Under the pieces are notes generated by a model. The model searched no databases. It was not told where the DNA came from and saw nothing but the letters and a program-made list of their open reading frames with translations. The position numbers and the translations under genes were made by a program. A stretch of 64,000 nt of DNA from Sophora flavescens. Taxonomy: Eukaryota; Streptophyta; Magnoliopsida; Fabales; Fabaceae. The stretch lies in contig JAUPTC010000019.1 in the NCBI GenBank assembly GCA_030762895.1, forward strand, positions 496,001-560,000, read 5' to 3'. Positions 1 to 12,629 of this stretch are shown piece by piece; position 1 is the stretch's first letter, and the number at the start of each line of letters is the position of its first letter.

Positions 1-1270
1 AGACAATGAGTTTAAATACCCACTTTCATGATAATTTTTCAATAATTGATTGGGTGTTAGTCCGCTATGTTTTGGCAATGATGTAAATGGATACTACAAT
101 TAAGTTGAAATTTTGCATCATTAATTTTTGTTCCATATTTAATCTCATAATTGTTGCATATATTTGTTTATGAATTAGTTCTGGAGAGTCACGTTCGCTG
201 AGAGAGTAAGAACGCGACTGTGAGGTTCAACAACAAGGGAAAATCGCTTCCAAGCAAACAAAGCAAGAGAAGGTGTGTTTTTTTTTTCGTTAATTGAGAG
301 AATGTTTGATATTGATTTGATAATTTTTTGGTGCACCTTGATGTGGAGATTGTAATTGTTTTGGTAATATAATGCCTTTTGATTAATGTCTATAATCTGT
401 TTGTTGAATCACCTAAATGCTTTTAGGTTGGAATGTGGTCATGTTATAGGTGGTTGTGTTAGTTTTCTTTTGATATTAATGGCTGAATTGGTGAGTAGCT
501 TGAATCATAATCTCTTCTTGTGCTGAATGGACTATGAATTTTCTTTATTGGTTTTGTGTATTTTTGACAGGGTTATGGTTATCAATATTATATTAAATGA
601 TCCTTATATCTTTTTGTTCACTTTTGCCTATATCTATTAAGTGTTTTAAGTTTTAAGTTTCTTGCCTATATTATATTAAATGATTCTTATTCTTGTAATG
701 TTGTTTATGTTTTGTTTCAAGTATGTTAGGGATATTATAAATTCTCTTTATAATAAAGATTTATTTTCTAGATGAGTTGATCGTCGAGAAAAACCTTAGT
801 TACCCGTTTGAGGTGCAATATTTTAGAGCACATGTACTGTTGCAAGTCATTGTGCTCTTGATATTGGACCTCGAATTGTCCAAGTGGGACAGTTTGAGAA
901 AAAACTTTTTCTTTACTAGTATAATAGCTATTCATTAATTCTTATGTGATATATCTCATGAAAATTTGGTCTGACGCATTACCATTTGTTCTCTGGGTAC
1001 ATACTTGATTGTGATATCTCACCCTGGTCAAGTCATGTAGTTGGAGACCAATGGGAAATGCTGCTGAAATTTCGTCAGATATGAGACATGAGAAGTGACG
1101 AGTAACTATTATACTAGTGTTGAAAAAGGTTTTTCTTGATTAGGATAGGGCCATACCAAATAAAGAAATGGAGCAGTTCTGCGAGTTTGCCCAAAATAGT
1201 TTTTCATTATAGTTATGTTTTTTTGGCGCAAATGCAGAGGATGGCATTTGTTCCTTTGAATCATACTTTG
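1..1270 (+). other. 5' noncoding region of CACTA element
   Basis: There is no supported coding region before about 1271. A purine-rich stretch at 181-275 ending in a GTGTGT donor-like site looks like a 5' UTR exon, followed by a T-rich possible intron. An imperfect inverted repeat lies at about 896-1135 (see findings). The exon assignment is inference. Confidence 0.4.
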
Positions 1271-4200
1271 ATGTATGATAGGGTTTATCCACTTAGAGGG
1301 GGATTAAAACAATCTTTCTTAGATGGTGTTGAAGAATTTATTACCAAGGCAAGTCAGCAAGATACTTATAACAATGGGAGGTTGATTAGATGTCCTTGTG
1401 TGAAGTGTGACTGTACCCGAATTAAGAATGCAGACGATGTGAGGGTCGACCTGTATAAAGTTGGGTTTAGGCCTAATTACTGGATTTGGACAAATCATGG
1501 AGAAGAAATGCCGCAATTTGATTTTGGCATTGACCAGAATTGCACCGATGGTTCAAGTAGTGGTGCAGAAGCTGGATATGGAGATCATATTGTTTCCATG
1601 GAGGAGATAGTGTGTGACGCTCTTATGATGTCCGGGTCGTTTGAGTCCAATAATACACAAGAGCCTCCTAATACAGATGCACAAAAATTTTATAATCTCC
1701 TAACAGATGCAAATAAGCCTTTGTGGGAAGGGTCCACCGACTCGAAGTTATCGATGTGTGTTCTACTGTTGTCTGCCAAGTCCAATTGGAGCATACCCGA
1801 GTTAGACTTGGATTTCATTGCCAAAATGGTTTTGGCCGGGATGCCTTTAAAAGGAGGATTACCCAACAATTATTATGATGCGAAGAGGTTAATGTCCAAG
1901 TTAGGATTGGAGTCCAAGAGGATTGACTGTTGTCAGAATGGGTGCATGATCTTTTACGATAATGAATTCGACAAAAATGATGGCGCATTGGTTGAGTGCA
2001 GATTTTGTCATGCACCAAGGTATTGTCAGCGCAATGCAAGTAGAATTAATCTGAAACCAGTTCCGGTAAAGTCGATGTTCTACTTGTCAATCATTCCTAG
2101 ATTACAGAGGATGTTTGCATCGACGCAGACTGCAGGAAAAATGACATGGCACCATGAGAATAGGAGGAATGCAGGAGTGTTACGCCATCCTTCTGATGGT
2201 GAAGCATGGAAGCACTTTGATCGAGTGCATCCGGATTTTGCCGTTGATCCTCGTAATGTACGACTTGGGTTATGCTCGGATGGCTTTACCCCATATATCC
2301 AAGCCTCGGCATCACCTTATTCATGTTGGCCCGTTATTGTTACCCCTTACAATCTTCCTCCCGAAATGTGTATGTCAAAGCCATATATGTTCTTGACTTG
2401 CCTGATTCCGGGTCCATCTAATCCAAAGGCAGGCATTGATGTATACTTGCAACCTTTGATTGATGATTTGAAGAGGTTGTGGAATGGTGTTTTGACGTAC
2501 GATATTTCTCGAAAACAAAATTTTACAATGAAGGCAGCGTTGATGTGGACAATTAATGACTTCCCTGCGTATGGCATGTTGTCTGGATGGGGGACGCATG
2601 GGAAGCTTGCATGCCCGCATTGTATGGAGCATACAAAGGTATTTACCTTAAAATATGGGGGGAAGTCGTCCTGGTTTGATTCCCATCGCAGGTTCTTACC
2701 GAACGATCATCAATTTAGAAGGAATAAGAATGCCTTCAAGAAGGGGGTTGTTGAAATGGATGGACCACCTCCGAGGTTAACACCAGAACAAATTTGGAGT
2801 AGAATCAGGGACTTGCCAAAAGTGACTGAAGCTGGGGTTTCCAAATTAGATGGTTACGGGCAGTGGCATAATTGGACAAAGAGGAGTATTTTTTAGGATA
2901 TTCCTTATTGGAAAGATAATTTATTGAGGCACAATCTTGATGTAATGCACATTGAAAAAAATTTCTTTGACAACATTTTCAACACTGTGATGAACGTGCA
3001 TGGCAAGACCAAAGACAACGATAAGGCTAGAATGGACTTAAAGTTGTACTGCAGGAGACCGGATTTGGAGCTGAGACATCAGGATAATGGGAAGATGTAC
3101 AAGCCAAAGGCCAATTATACCTTGACTATCCAGGAAGCAAGGTTAGTTTCCCAATGGATAAAGGGGCTCAGGATGCCTGATGGTTATTCTTCTAACTTGG
3201 CAAGATGTGCTGATGTTATAAAAGGCAAGTTGCATGGGATGAAAAGCCATGATTGTCATGTGTTTATGGAGTGCTTACTTCCTATCGCCTTCAGTTCGTT
3301 TCCCCCCCATGTTTTGAATGCCCTTACTGAAATAAGTCAATTCTTCAAGGACTTGTGTTCTGCAACTTTAAGGGAAGACGATTTGACCAGGATGGAACAA
3401 AACATTCCACTCATTTTGTGCAAGCTGGAGAGAATAGTCCCCCCGGGCTTCTTTGATTCAATGGAGCATCTTCTGATTCATCTTGCATATGAAGCCAGAC
3501 TTGGTGGTCCAGTTCAATATAGGTGGATGTATCCATTTGAAAGGTAATTTAAGTATCATAGTTATTGATCCACTTTCATGCATATTAGTTAATTAATAAT
3601 AACCTCATCATTTTTTAATAGATTCATGGGCGAGTCAAAACGATCGGTGAAAAATAAGGCTAGGGTTGAAGGTTCGATCTGTGCGTCTTACTTACACCGT
3701 GAGACAATTCATTTCTGCTCTCATTATTTCAAACACATGGTTTTGTCGCCAACAACTAGAAGGAACGAAACGGAAAATGAAAGTGGAAGACTACCTGGAA
3801 CCGTATCAATTTTTTGTCTTCCCGGTCGTCATTCCGGAAAGGAGTTGAGACATTATTTAACGGAGGCAGAGTGGAACTCAGCTCATGTTCATGTATTGAT
3901 CAATTGCGCCGAGGTTAAACCATACCATGAGTAAGTATGACCTTATAATTTTTATTCCTTCGATAGCATATGTCAATTTTCATTGATGTTATCCATATAT
4001 GTTCAGTGCATTCTTGTCTTCTCGTGATGCATCTGCTCGTACTCATGAAGATTTTCCAAAATGGTTTAAGCAACAAGTATCTTCCCATTTATCATTCTGT
4101 TATTCACTATAATGTATGCGGATAAAAACATATATCGTTAAACTTTGTGAATAGGTTTACAATGAGGCACCTACTGTCATTAATCAACATTTACGAAACT

Positions 4201-4883
4201 TGGCTGACGGTCCTCTGACACAAGTCAAAGAATGGCACACATACTTCGTGAATGGGTACAAATTTCATACTCAATCATGGACAGAAGACAAAACAACAAT
4301 AAATAGTGGTGTTTACGTAAAGGGTGAGCCAGGCGGAGTTGAAGATGACTTTTATGGTGTCATACAACACATATATGAGTTGTCATATCGTTATTTAGAT
4401 TACCCTAAGAGAATAGTGTTGTTTTATTGTAATTGGTTCGATCCATCTAGTAGAGGCACTAATTTTAATAAAAAATATAATATTGTGGACATCCAAATGA
4501 GTAGAAGATATCATATATTTGATCCGTTTATCATGGCACATAATGTGAGACAAGTATATTACGTTCCTTATCCAGCAACTCAAACAGAAAAACGAGGTTG
4601 GTGTGTTGCAATCAAGACAAAACCAAGGGGTCGCATTGAAATAGATGTTTCATAGTTGGATGAGCCATATCAAACGGATGAAATGTCACATGCAAATGAG
4701 GTAATTGAAGTTGAACCAATCTCATGTTTACAAGACACACAAGTTGTAGGGGAAGAAGTGGATACCTCCAGCTTGACATCAAATCAAGTCATTCCGGATG
4801 AAGTTATTGAAGAAGCAGAATCAACAGAAGATGAAGAAGATGAAGATGGCTATGAATATGACACTGGCTCAAATTCTGAATAA
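1271..4883 (+). pseudogene. TNP2-like CACTA transposase, spliced, with two premature stops
   Basis: This is the catalytic transposase of an En/Spm element, acting in the nucleus on the element's ends. The likely start is the ATG at 1271 (protein begins MYDRVYP), at the head of the transposase-associated domain; the open frame extends upstream but looks noncoding. The TNP2 domain runs to about 3000 and the DUF4218 region over about 2924-3930. Inferred exons are 1271-3543, 3622-3930, 4017-4076 and 4155-4883, all with GT/AG borders, the last with a DUF4216-like region (near 4555-4630) and an acidic tail. Two in-frame stops break it: TAG at 2894-2896, where the context SIF-stop-DIPYW suggests a lost Trp codon, and TAG at 4653-4655 before the acidic tail. 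The frame is otherwise open across both, so the decay looks recent. Confidence 0.88.
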
Positions 4884-5103
4884 CAATTACTTTATTTATT
4901 TTAGTGATATATTTTGTATTAAGTTGTATTGTCATTGTCATAACTTTAAGTTCATTATGATTAGCATCATTTTCCATTATTTACAAATTTGTGTTTTTGC
5001 TTACTTTAAGTTAATTATTATCAGCATCAATTTCCATTATTTGTAAATATGTGTTTTGGTTACTTTTAATTAATTATTATTAGCATCATTTTTCACTATA
5101 GAC

Positions 5104-6968
5104 ATGACTGATGGTAAGGGAAAGGGTAAGGCACCTGCTGGAGGGGCACGTCGTCGTGGTCGACCCCGCTTCGTGACACGGACAGTCGATGACGGATTCG
5201 TGTCCCTCCCATCTACATCTGTTACACTACGCCCACCGCCCACACCCATGCCTCCACATGATATGGCACCGGCACCCCCACCTGTTGCTCCTACACCATG
5301 TCCACCGCCCACACCCGTGCCTACACATGTTCTGACACCTCTCTACCGACCTGTTGCTCCTGCCACTCAGTTCATGGACACCTCCATTGGGATCACGATG
5401 ATGCCCACCCCAAGGATTCCGACTCAGACCCATGGAGACAATTCCAGACAACCAGATGCATCAGGGGTGGATTTGCCCATGGACGGTGATCATTAGTCTA
5501 ATGGTGACGACGAGGAGACTTATGGATATTCATCGCCTATATCATCAGATGATGAGGAGATCGAGGTTATGTCAGATGGCCGAGTTATTGTTACCCCGAC
5601 CGGTAAAGGGTAAGAAATATCTCAAATATTGTTATTTTATTGTTGAGTGCAGATTTTATATGTATGTGTATTGATTGTTCTCATGTTCTATTGATAAGGT
5701 TCCTTCCGTCGAGAAAATATGCAGAGGTCGTCACGTATGCAGTTGCATCTCAGTTTGATCGGGCCTGGAAACATTGGAGTGAGCTTGAGGATCAGGATCG
5801 GGATCGATTCTGTGCAGCTTTTAAGGTATTTTGTACTTTTGAATTTACTTCCATTTTTTAGTTACTTTTAATGTTTCTTTAGTTTATTATTATCCTAAAA
5901 AATATTATATTCTCCTTATTTACCGGAGAAGGCTGCTTGGAGAGTAGAGCATTCCACTGATGTAGGGATAATTTTTCATCAAAAAACGAGCAAACGCCTC
6001 TCCGAGTTGTTGACGAGATATCGGAAAAAGGGACAGCGTCCAAAATGGTGTTTCCCACCCATTTGGGAGGAGCTATGTGCTTACTGGGCAACACCTGAAT
6101 TTAAGAAAAAATCCACCCAGGCAAAGCTCAACAGGGCCTCGGAAAAGGGTGGGAGCCTGCACACTGGCGGCAACATCAGTAAGCAGGAGCATGCTCGACG
6201 CCTTGTAAGTTCCAACATCATATTTTGTTAATTCATTTACATGTCTGGCTATTAAGAATGTGTAACTTCAAATATGAACAAGTTTTTTTTGGTGCAGGCC
6301 AGGGAGCTTGGATATAGCGTTAAGCCGGTTGAGCTTCATGCCCGAACTCATACTAGGAAGGGTACCGGCGAGTATGTAGATGAGCGCTCTAGACGCACTC
6401 AGGTGATTTACATGTCTCTTTTTTGGAAATTATTTTTATTTTATATTTAATAATTATGGTCATTTTATATGATGATGTGCATCAATTTTAATGACAGGAG
6501 GACTATCATGCTAAGTTATCTCAGGTTCGGTCTCAGGCAGCATCATCTTCCCCTTCCACCACACTTGACCCAGAGGTGGAAGCCCAATTGGAGTTGCAGG
6601 CATGGGTCGAGGTTGCTGGCGGTAAGAACAAGGGCCGCATATACGGTATGGGAGACCTAGCCGGTAACTATCGACGCGGGTGCTCCAGCATCTTCACTCA
6701 GCAGAGTCGAGTATCGTCCAGTACTAGGCCCCGCCAGTCTCATGAGTCTGCGGAGATGGTCAAGATGCGACATAAACTGGTAGCTCAGGATGAGATCAAT
6801 CGGCAGCTGCTTACTCAACAGACACAGATGATGGAGCAGATAGAGATGATGGCAGCTTCACAGAGAGAGCTCATGCTGCGTTTAGGAACCAAGCACCCCT
6901 CACCACGATCGCAGCAGGACCAAGACCTTCACAAAGCACCCCTTAGCGCGCACCACCACCGTCCCTAG
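5104..6968 (+). pseudogene. TNPA-like plant transposase (Ptta/En/Spm family), spliced, one stop
   Basis: This is the second CACTA gene; in En/Spm the TNPA-type protein binds subterminal repeats and assists transposition. It begins MTDGKGKGKAP with a basic, then proline-rich, low-complexity N-terminus. Inferred exons with GT/AG borders are 5104-5609, 5699-5825, 5932-6204, 6298-6402 and 6498-6968. The middle exons hold the conserved region (FDRAWKHW, then RPKWCFPPIWEEL and THTRKGTGEYVDERS), matching the Transposase_24 family as I know it. The last exon has a glutamine- and methionine-rich coiled-coil-like segment. An in-frame TAG at 5494-5496 interrupts exon 1 and the frame continues past it. 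About 220 bases separate it from the TNP2 gene. Confidence 0.8.
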
Positions 6969-7319
6969 CCTCGAGGGTCATCACAGTGAGACGGTGACGA
7001 GGATGATCAATCCTTTACAGATTTGTTAATACGGGGCTATAGAGAGGGTTATTAGTTTCTTTAATATTAGATTTTATTTTGTATGATGTATGCACTCTGT
7101 CAAAACAATTTGCTTTTATTTATGAATTTCATTTATTGTTTAAAATTATTATTCATTTATCATAATATAGTCTAAATTATAATTAATATAAAAAATAACT
7201 AATGTTTATATTAATTTTGAATTTTATATTAAATATTAAATAATTAATTAAAAATAATTCATATTTTAAATAATTAATTAATAAAAAATTAGTTAATTAA
7301 ATTATTTAGTTTTATAAAA

Positions 7320-7567
7320 ATGTGTTGCAATTTGCGACGGCCATTCCGTCGCTAATTTATGTTGATTTGCGACGGTAATTTGCGACGGTTAGGCCGTCGC
7401 TAATTAGCGACGGTCATTTAAAAAAACCGTCAGAAACTGTTTGCGACGACCCAATATGTGACAGATTTGTGGCCGTCGCAAATCCGTCAGAAACATGTGT
7501 TTTGCGATGGATTTAAGCTGTTTGCGACGGCCTTTGGCCCTCGCTAAATTCATTTTTTCTTGTAGTG
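7320..7567 (+). repeat. CACTA right subterminal repeats and terminal repeat
   Basis: There are multiple direct and inverted copies of TTTGCGACGG and CCGTCGC between 7320 and 7550, followed by the terminus TTCTTGTAGTG ending at 7567. In the En/Spm family such repeats are the binding sites of the TNPA-type protein. Confidence 0.85.
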
Positions 7568-7989
7568 GACGAAGATTAGTCACTACTAGTGGTGGTGGAT
7601 ATTTTGTATGGTTACAACAACAAAAATTAATATAGAATGACACAACTAATAAAAAAAATCTCAAAATCACAATTTATATCAAATTAATACAAGTTTAGAC
7701 AAACTATAAGTCATAATATATACATGCAGTAAAAAAAAAAGGTCATAATATATACACCAAAGATATCAAATTCATGAAGAAATATTGATTAGTGACAACT
7801 CCATTTCGGATCCATAATATTTAATTTAAAATACCAATGACTTGATTGGATCACATTTTAGTTGAAAATAATAATGAATATAGATCAAATAATAAACTCA
7901 TCCATGTCCGTAAATCAATATCTTTAATGTGCATAATATAATATTTTTTTTACAGGTTTAACAATACTTAAATGAGTTTAATTTCTATG

Positions 7990-8284
7990 CACGGTAAGAA
8001 CAAAGGTTTTTATAATGACAACCAATCAGAAATCATTAAATTGACTATTTTTAAGGTGGTTAGGATAAAAATAAAACATTTGTAATGATGTGTTCATTTA
8101 TGATTGGTTGACAATGTAAAAAAACTTTACGGTATGTGTTGTTAGTGTAAAGTTTTTTACACTGTCAACCAATCATAAACCATGAAATGAATGACTTTTA
8201 AAGTGACTTGGATAAGAATCAAAGATTTTAAATGACGTGACGATTTATTATTAGTTAATAGTGTAAAAAACATTTATACAAACA
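7990..8284. repeat. Diverged tandem duplication, about 147-base unit, with internal hairpin
   Basis: Segments starting ACCAATCA at 8021 and again at 8168 are followed by matching diverged sequence (GTGGTTAGGATAA against GTGACTTGGATAA). Between them, 8094-8190 folds back: TGATTGGTTGACAATGTAAA against TTTACACTGTCAACCAATCA. It may be a decayed MITE. Confidence 0.6.
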
Positions 8285-8380
8285 GTGTATATCAATTAAA
8301 CTATATTTTAATATTGTGTAGATAATATAACTTTTCAATAAGGTACTAATACATTAACCAAGCTTGGAATAACATGTTTT

Positions 8381-8482
<102 letters not shown>

Positions 8483-8521
8483 TGGTTCAAAAATAAAATA
8501 AAAATAAAAATAAAAATAACA

Positions 8522-8819
8522 AGGTTAAAGTAATATTTTAGTCCCTATACGTGACACAAATTCTCGATTTTGTCCCTATATATAAAAAATTATTAAAATG
8601 GTCCCTATATATAAAGAAAATCTCCATTTGGTCCCTGCCGTACAAAATTTTAGAGACTGATTTGATAATTTTTTGCTCGTATAGGGACCAAACGGGTAAC
8701 GTATAGGGACCAAATGGAGACTTTTTATATGTATAGAGATCATTTTAATAATTTTTTATGTATAGGGACCAAATCGAAAACTCGTGTCAAGTGTAGGGAC
8801 CAAAATATTACTTTAACCT
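8522..8819. mobile_element. MULE-like MITE with long terminal inverted repeats
   Basis: Ends are AGGTTAAAGTAATATTTT and the reverse complement AAAATATTACTTTAACCT; the two arms then continue through repeated GGTCCCTATA / TATAGGGACC phrases over most of the element. The flanks share AATAACAA (8515-8522 and 8820-8827), fitting an 8-9 base target duplication as in Mutator-like elements. It has no coding capacity. Confidence 0.75.
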
Positions 8820-9309
8820 AATAACAATCAATTTCACTATTTATTTTGAGTAAAAAAATTATTACTTTTTCAACTCAGCTATATGTACGGTGATTGTGTA
8901 AAAAAAAAAAAGCTATATGTACCGTGACGCCTACCTGACATGATCTATCTATCATATGTAAAATTTCAAAATATAATAATTCTGTAAAAATTCTGACACA
9001 AAGCACTGTGACGCACTGCCCTAAAATTCATTCGTTTTATCTATTTTACCCTTTTAAAAATGCTTCAATCTGAATTGTTTTTTTAATAATAATATATCAA
9101 TGACTATTATTTATAACTTTAGATCCTCCACTATTTTTAGAGAGAAGTTAGAATTTGCCATGTTGGCATATTACTTTGCCATTTTACCACCCAAGATACG
9201 TGAACAGTTAACGTGAGGTGCTTTATTCATCATCTTATTTGCCTTTTATGTTCTTGTTTTTAACGTGTATTTGTCTTTTATGTTTCTTACGAGTACTATA
9301 GAGAACATG

Positions 9310-9677
9310 TGATCCATTATTGACAGAAATTGAATTCTCACGTTGAGTGAAAAAGCCTAGAGATACGAAGAGAGATTTTCTGAATTTAATTTTAGCATAC
9401 TCATTTCATTCATGCATATGACTATATAATAGCCTTCTTGCAATTTTCAGTTCCTAATTAACAGGATTAGTTGACACATGTCCAATCAAGTATAACAGAA
9501 TGCCCTTGCAATGGAAAAGTAAAAGCTTCTAGAAGGTTCCTTATACAAAGACATTCAGCAGCTCAAATTAAAAAGTCCTGATATAAGGCCGGCTTGTGTA
9601 TGATCCTTTTGGGCCTCTGCACAACTTGGAGCCCATTTTAACTGATGGTTCTATTACGTGGGCTTGCTTGCGTATCA
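9310..9677 (-). repeat. 3' LTR of chromovirus
   Basis: It aligns with 14061-14434. It begins TG (9310) and ends TATCA (9677). The 3' end of the chromodomain reading frame runs into it. Confidence 0.88.
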
Positions 9678-9910
9678 TTACCACCCGTTTTGGAAGAGAT
9701 CTTATCCTCAAGATCAAACTCAGGGTATTGATCGACAAACAAGTCTTCTTGTTCCCAAGTTGCTTTGTCGACTACTTGTCCCTCCCAATGAACCAAGATT
9801 TCATCCTTGCTTCCAGAGTTCGAAGGCACCTTGCGGCGCTGCAGCATGGTGAGAGGAACCAAGGTCTTGGTAGCCGTAGAGTTATGCGGCGGCAAAGGTA
9901 AGGTCTGCAT
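9638..9910 (-). pseudogene. Chromodomain at the C-terminus of chromovirus pol
   Basis: The sequence ILVHWEGQVVDKATWEQEDLF matches the chromodomain pattern: a beta strand, W, then ATWE before the C-terminal helix. In chromoviruses this module directs integration to particular chromatin. The reading frame ends inside the 3' LTR, which is common in this clade. Confidence 0.82.
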
Positions 9911-9985
9911 GTGTGGGTGGCCATGGCAAGGCTTAAGCAGCGAAACGTGAAAGATAGGGTGGATCCGAGCGACCGGAGGGAGTTC

Positions 9986-10990
9986 CTACTCATAAGCCAT
10001 AGTTTCAACAGGGCGGAGGATGCGAAACGGACCGTAGAACCATTTTTCGATCTTCTGAGAGGGTCGAGCTCGCACCGAGATTTGGTAGTATGACTGTAAT
10101 TTCAGGTAAACCCAGTCCCCAATATCAAATTCTTTGTCAGAGCGCTTGCTCTTTGCTTGCTGAATCATTTGTATCCTTTCCCTGTTTAGATTGAATTTTA
10201 AGGTTTTCAAGATCTGTTGCCACTTCGTTAATGCTGCATCAAATGAAGTTATTTTGGAACTTCCCGGTGACTATGGCAGAAAGGAAGGAGGGGTTCTACC
10301 ATATAGAGCTTCGAATGGTGTCATTCCAATGGCTGAGTGGCAGGAAGTGTTGTACCAAAACTCAGCAAGAGGGTGAAACTTGGACCACTGATGCGGCTCC
10401 TCACTAACAAAACAGCGGAGCTATGTTTCCAGGCAACAATTAAGGACCTCCGTTTGTCCATCAGTCTAGGGATGGTAGGAGTTGTTATACGCAAGTGTGG
10501 TACCCAGGCGTTTAAACAACTCACACCAAAATTTGCTGATAAAGATTGGTCTCTGTCGCTGACAATTGTCTTGGGAGAACCATGAAGGCAATAAACCTCA
10601 ATAAGAAAGACAGATGCAAGTGATGGAGCTGTGAAGCTAGTGGGAAGGGCGATAAAGTGTACGAACTTGGATAAACAATCCACAACCACCCAGATTATAG
10701 TTTTGTTAGCAGAACTGGGAAGGTTGGTGATGAAGTCCATGGAGATGTCCTCCCACACCCGGTTCGGAACTGGCAGAGACTGTAATAACCCATAGGGTGA
10801 GTGTGTACTCTACTTATGCAGCTGACAAGTAGAACACTGATTAACAAAAATTTTGACATCTTTGTGCATTCTAGGCCAATAGAAAGTGGCAGGTAAGCGA
10901 GCTAAAGTAGCCTTGATTCCAAAGTTCCCACCCACGACAAAGGCATGAAATTCAGTGAGCAAGTTGTGGCTTATGAGGTACGAAAATTCT
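9986..10990 (-). pseudogene. Chromovirus integrase (broken)
   Basis: The zinc-finger tail and core start (WEDISMDFITNLP, VVVDCLSKFVHF) lie at 10321-10810, with the second catalytic Asp context IVSDRD. The frame is then lost, and the C-terminal region resumes at 9986-10210 (FDIGDWVYLKLQ, then KWFYGPFRIL). Frameshifts separate the pieces. Confidence 0.83.
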
Positions 10991-11038
10991 GTCTTTGAAG
11001 TAGAGAATGCCTGATTTGAGTTGAAATGTAAGTTGCAT

Positions 11039-11401
11039 CTATTGATTGTCTTGAAATCTTGCCAATAGTTTGATACATGTTGGGTGGGTGAGATAGAATT
11101 GTTGTAACTCAGTAAGGAGTGGGGTAGTGATAGTGTTCAGGGAGGTGTAAATTGCTTCCTCAACTATTTCAGGAATGCAGGAGAGAGCATCCACCACCAC
11201 ATTTTCACTGCCTGGCTTGTAGCGAATTTCATAGGAATACTGGATTAGCTTAGTGAGCCATTTCTGTTGCTCTGGGGTTTGGATAACCTGAGTAACCAAA
11301 CTTTTAAGACTTTTGTGATCTGTGTAGATTTTGAAAGTGGCACCAAGCAAGTATTGCTTCCATTTTTTGATAGCTTCAGTTATAGCATATAGCTCACGCA
11401 T
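11039..11401 (-). pseudogene. Chromovirus RNase H and integrase N-terminal region
   Basis: The frame opens with RELYAITEAIKKWKQYLLG and IYTDHKSLKSL, the gypsy RNase H signature with its DH pair, and then passes to the linker before integrase. It is the best preserved block of this pol. Confidence 0.85.
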
Positions 11402-11665
11402 TTAAGTAGATGAAGAACTCATCCTAGGACATAACTTTTTACTGAAAAAGGCTATAGACTGGCCTTTCTGGGATAAAACAACCTTTATGGTTGTACCCGA
11501 GGCATCCATGGTAACCTCAAATGGGTGGGAAAAATCATCCATAGCCAAAATAGGTAATTGGAGCATTGCTTCTTTTAATTTTAGGAAGGCCTGTGCTGTT
11601 GAATCAGGCCAAGAAAAGGTGCTAGATTTCAGTAAATCCGCTAACGGGCTGGCAATGGCAGCATA

Positions 11666-12420
11666 TTACTGGACAAAGCCCCTATAAAATCTTGTAAGGC
11701 CAAGGAAGGCTCTTAATGTAGTGAGGGATATAGGGGCATGCCAATCGTGGATGGCTTGTAATTTACTAGGGTCGGCTTGCACACCCTGATGTGTGATAAT
11801 ATGGCCAAGGTACTTCGCAGATTGGACACCAAAAATACATTTAGCTAACTTAGCATAAAACTGGTTTTGAAACAGCCGGTTTAGAATATGCTCTACATGT
11901 GTCAAGTGTGCTGCCCATGTGGGGCTATAAATGAGTATATCATAAAAAAAAACTAGGACGATCTTACGCAAGTAGGGCCTTAAGAACTCATAGTCGCCAT
12001 CACAAGTACGGCGGAAACTAAACAGATTTGATTGTAGCCGGAACAGAGGTCGAGTTTAGAAATGTAGGCTGCACCATGTAGTTCATCCAACAATTCATCA
12101 ATGGTGGGGATCGGAAAACGATCCTTGATAGTAATAGCATTTAAGGCGCCATAATCCACGCAAAATCTCCATGAACCATCATTCTTTTTTTACCAAGAGA
12201 ATCGGGGAGGAATAGGGACTAGTACTTGGCCGAATAATGCCCCTATTCAAAATTTCAGCAATAAGTTTAACCATAGTTTCCTTTTGGAAGTCGGGGTACC
12301 TGTAGGGCTTAATGTTAACTGGTGGGGCATTGGGTTTAAGGTGAATGTGGTGATTATGAGGTCTATTGGGGGGAGTCCATGGGGAACAGTAAAGACATGG
12401 GCATAGGGGTTGATGAGGGT
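11666..12420 (-). pseudogene. Chromovirus reverse transcriptase (broken)
   Basis: The palm region reads VFFYDILIYSPTW at the position of the usual FxDDILIYS motif, so one catalytic Asp is replaced. It is followed by the thumb/connection motifs KCIFGVQSAKYLGHIIT and LRAFLGLTRFYRGF. Stops and frameshifts lie between 11971 and 12420. Confidence 0.82.
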
Positions 12421-12629
12421 GGATGATTAGGTGGGAAGGGATGCTATGTATGTGAGTTCTTCGGGTGTGAGAAGGTTGGTATAGGTAGAGAGTGGGTCAT
12501 GTTGGTTTAGAGTAGATGGGCACATAGAGATGTCATGTATGGTTGCTATAGCATTGGTGTATAGGAGTTGGGTAAATTGGTGAAATGAGGTTATAGATAA
12601 TAAGGGTGTTGCAGTGCCCTTGAGGATAA

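Larger units (their letters stand above)
1..7567 (+). mobile_element. CACTA (En/Spm) transposon, right part; left end outside window
   Basis: The body encodes a TNP2-like transposase followed by a TNPA-like protein in the same orientation, the usual two-gene layout of plant CACTA elements. The right terminus TTTTTTCTTGTAGTG (7553-7567) is the reverse complement of the typical CACTACAAGAAAA end, and is preceded by about 240 bases rich in GCGACGG/CCGTCGC subterminal repeats. I found no CACTA terminus or subterminal repeats in 1-1135, so the left end lies upstream. Both genes carry stop codons, so this copy is probably not autonomous now. Confidence 0.9.
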
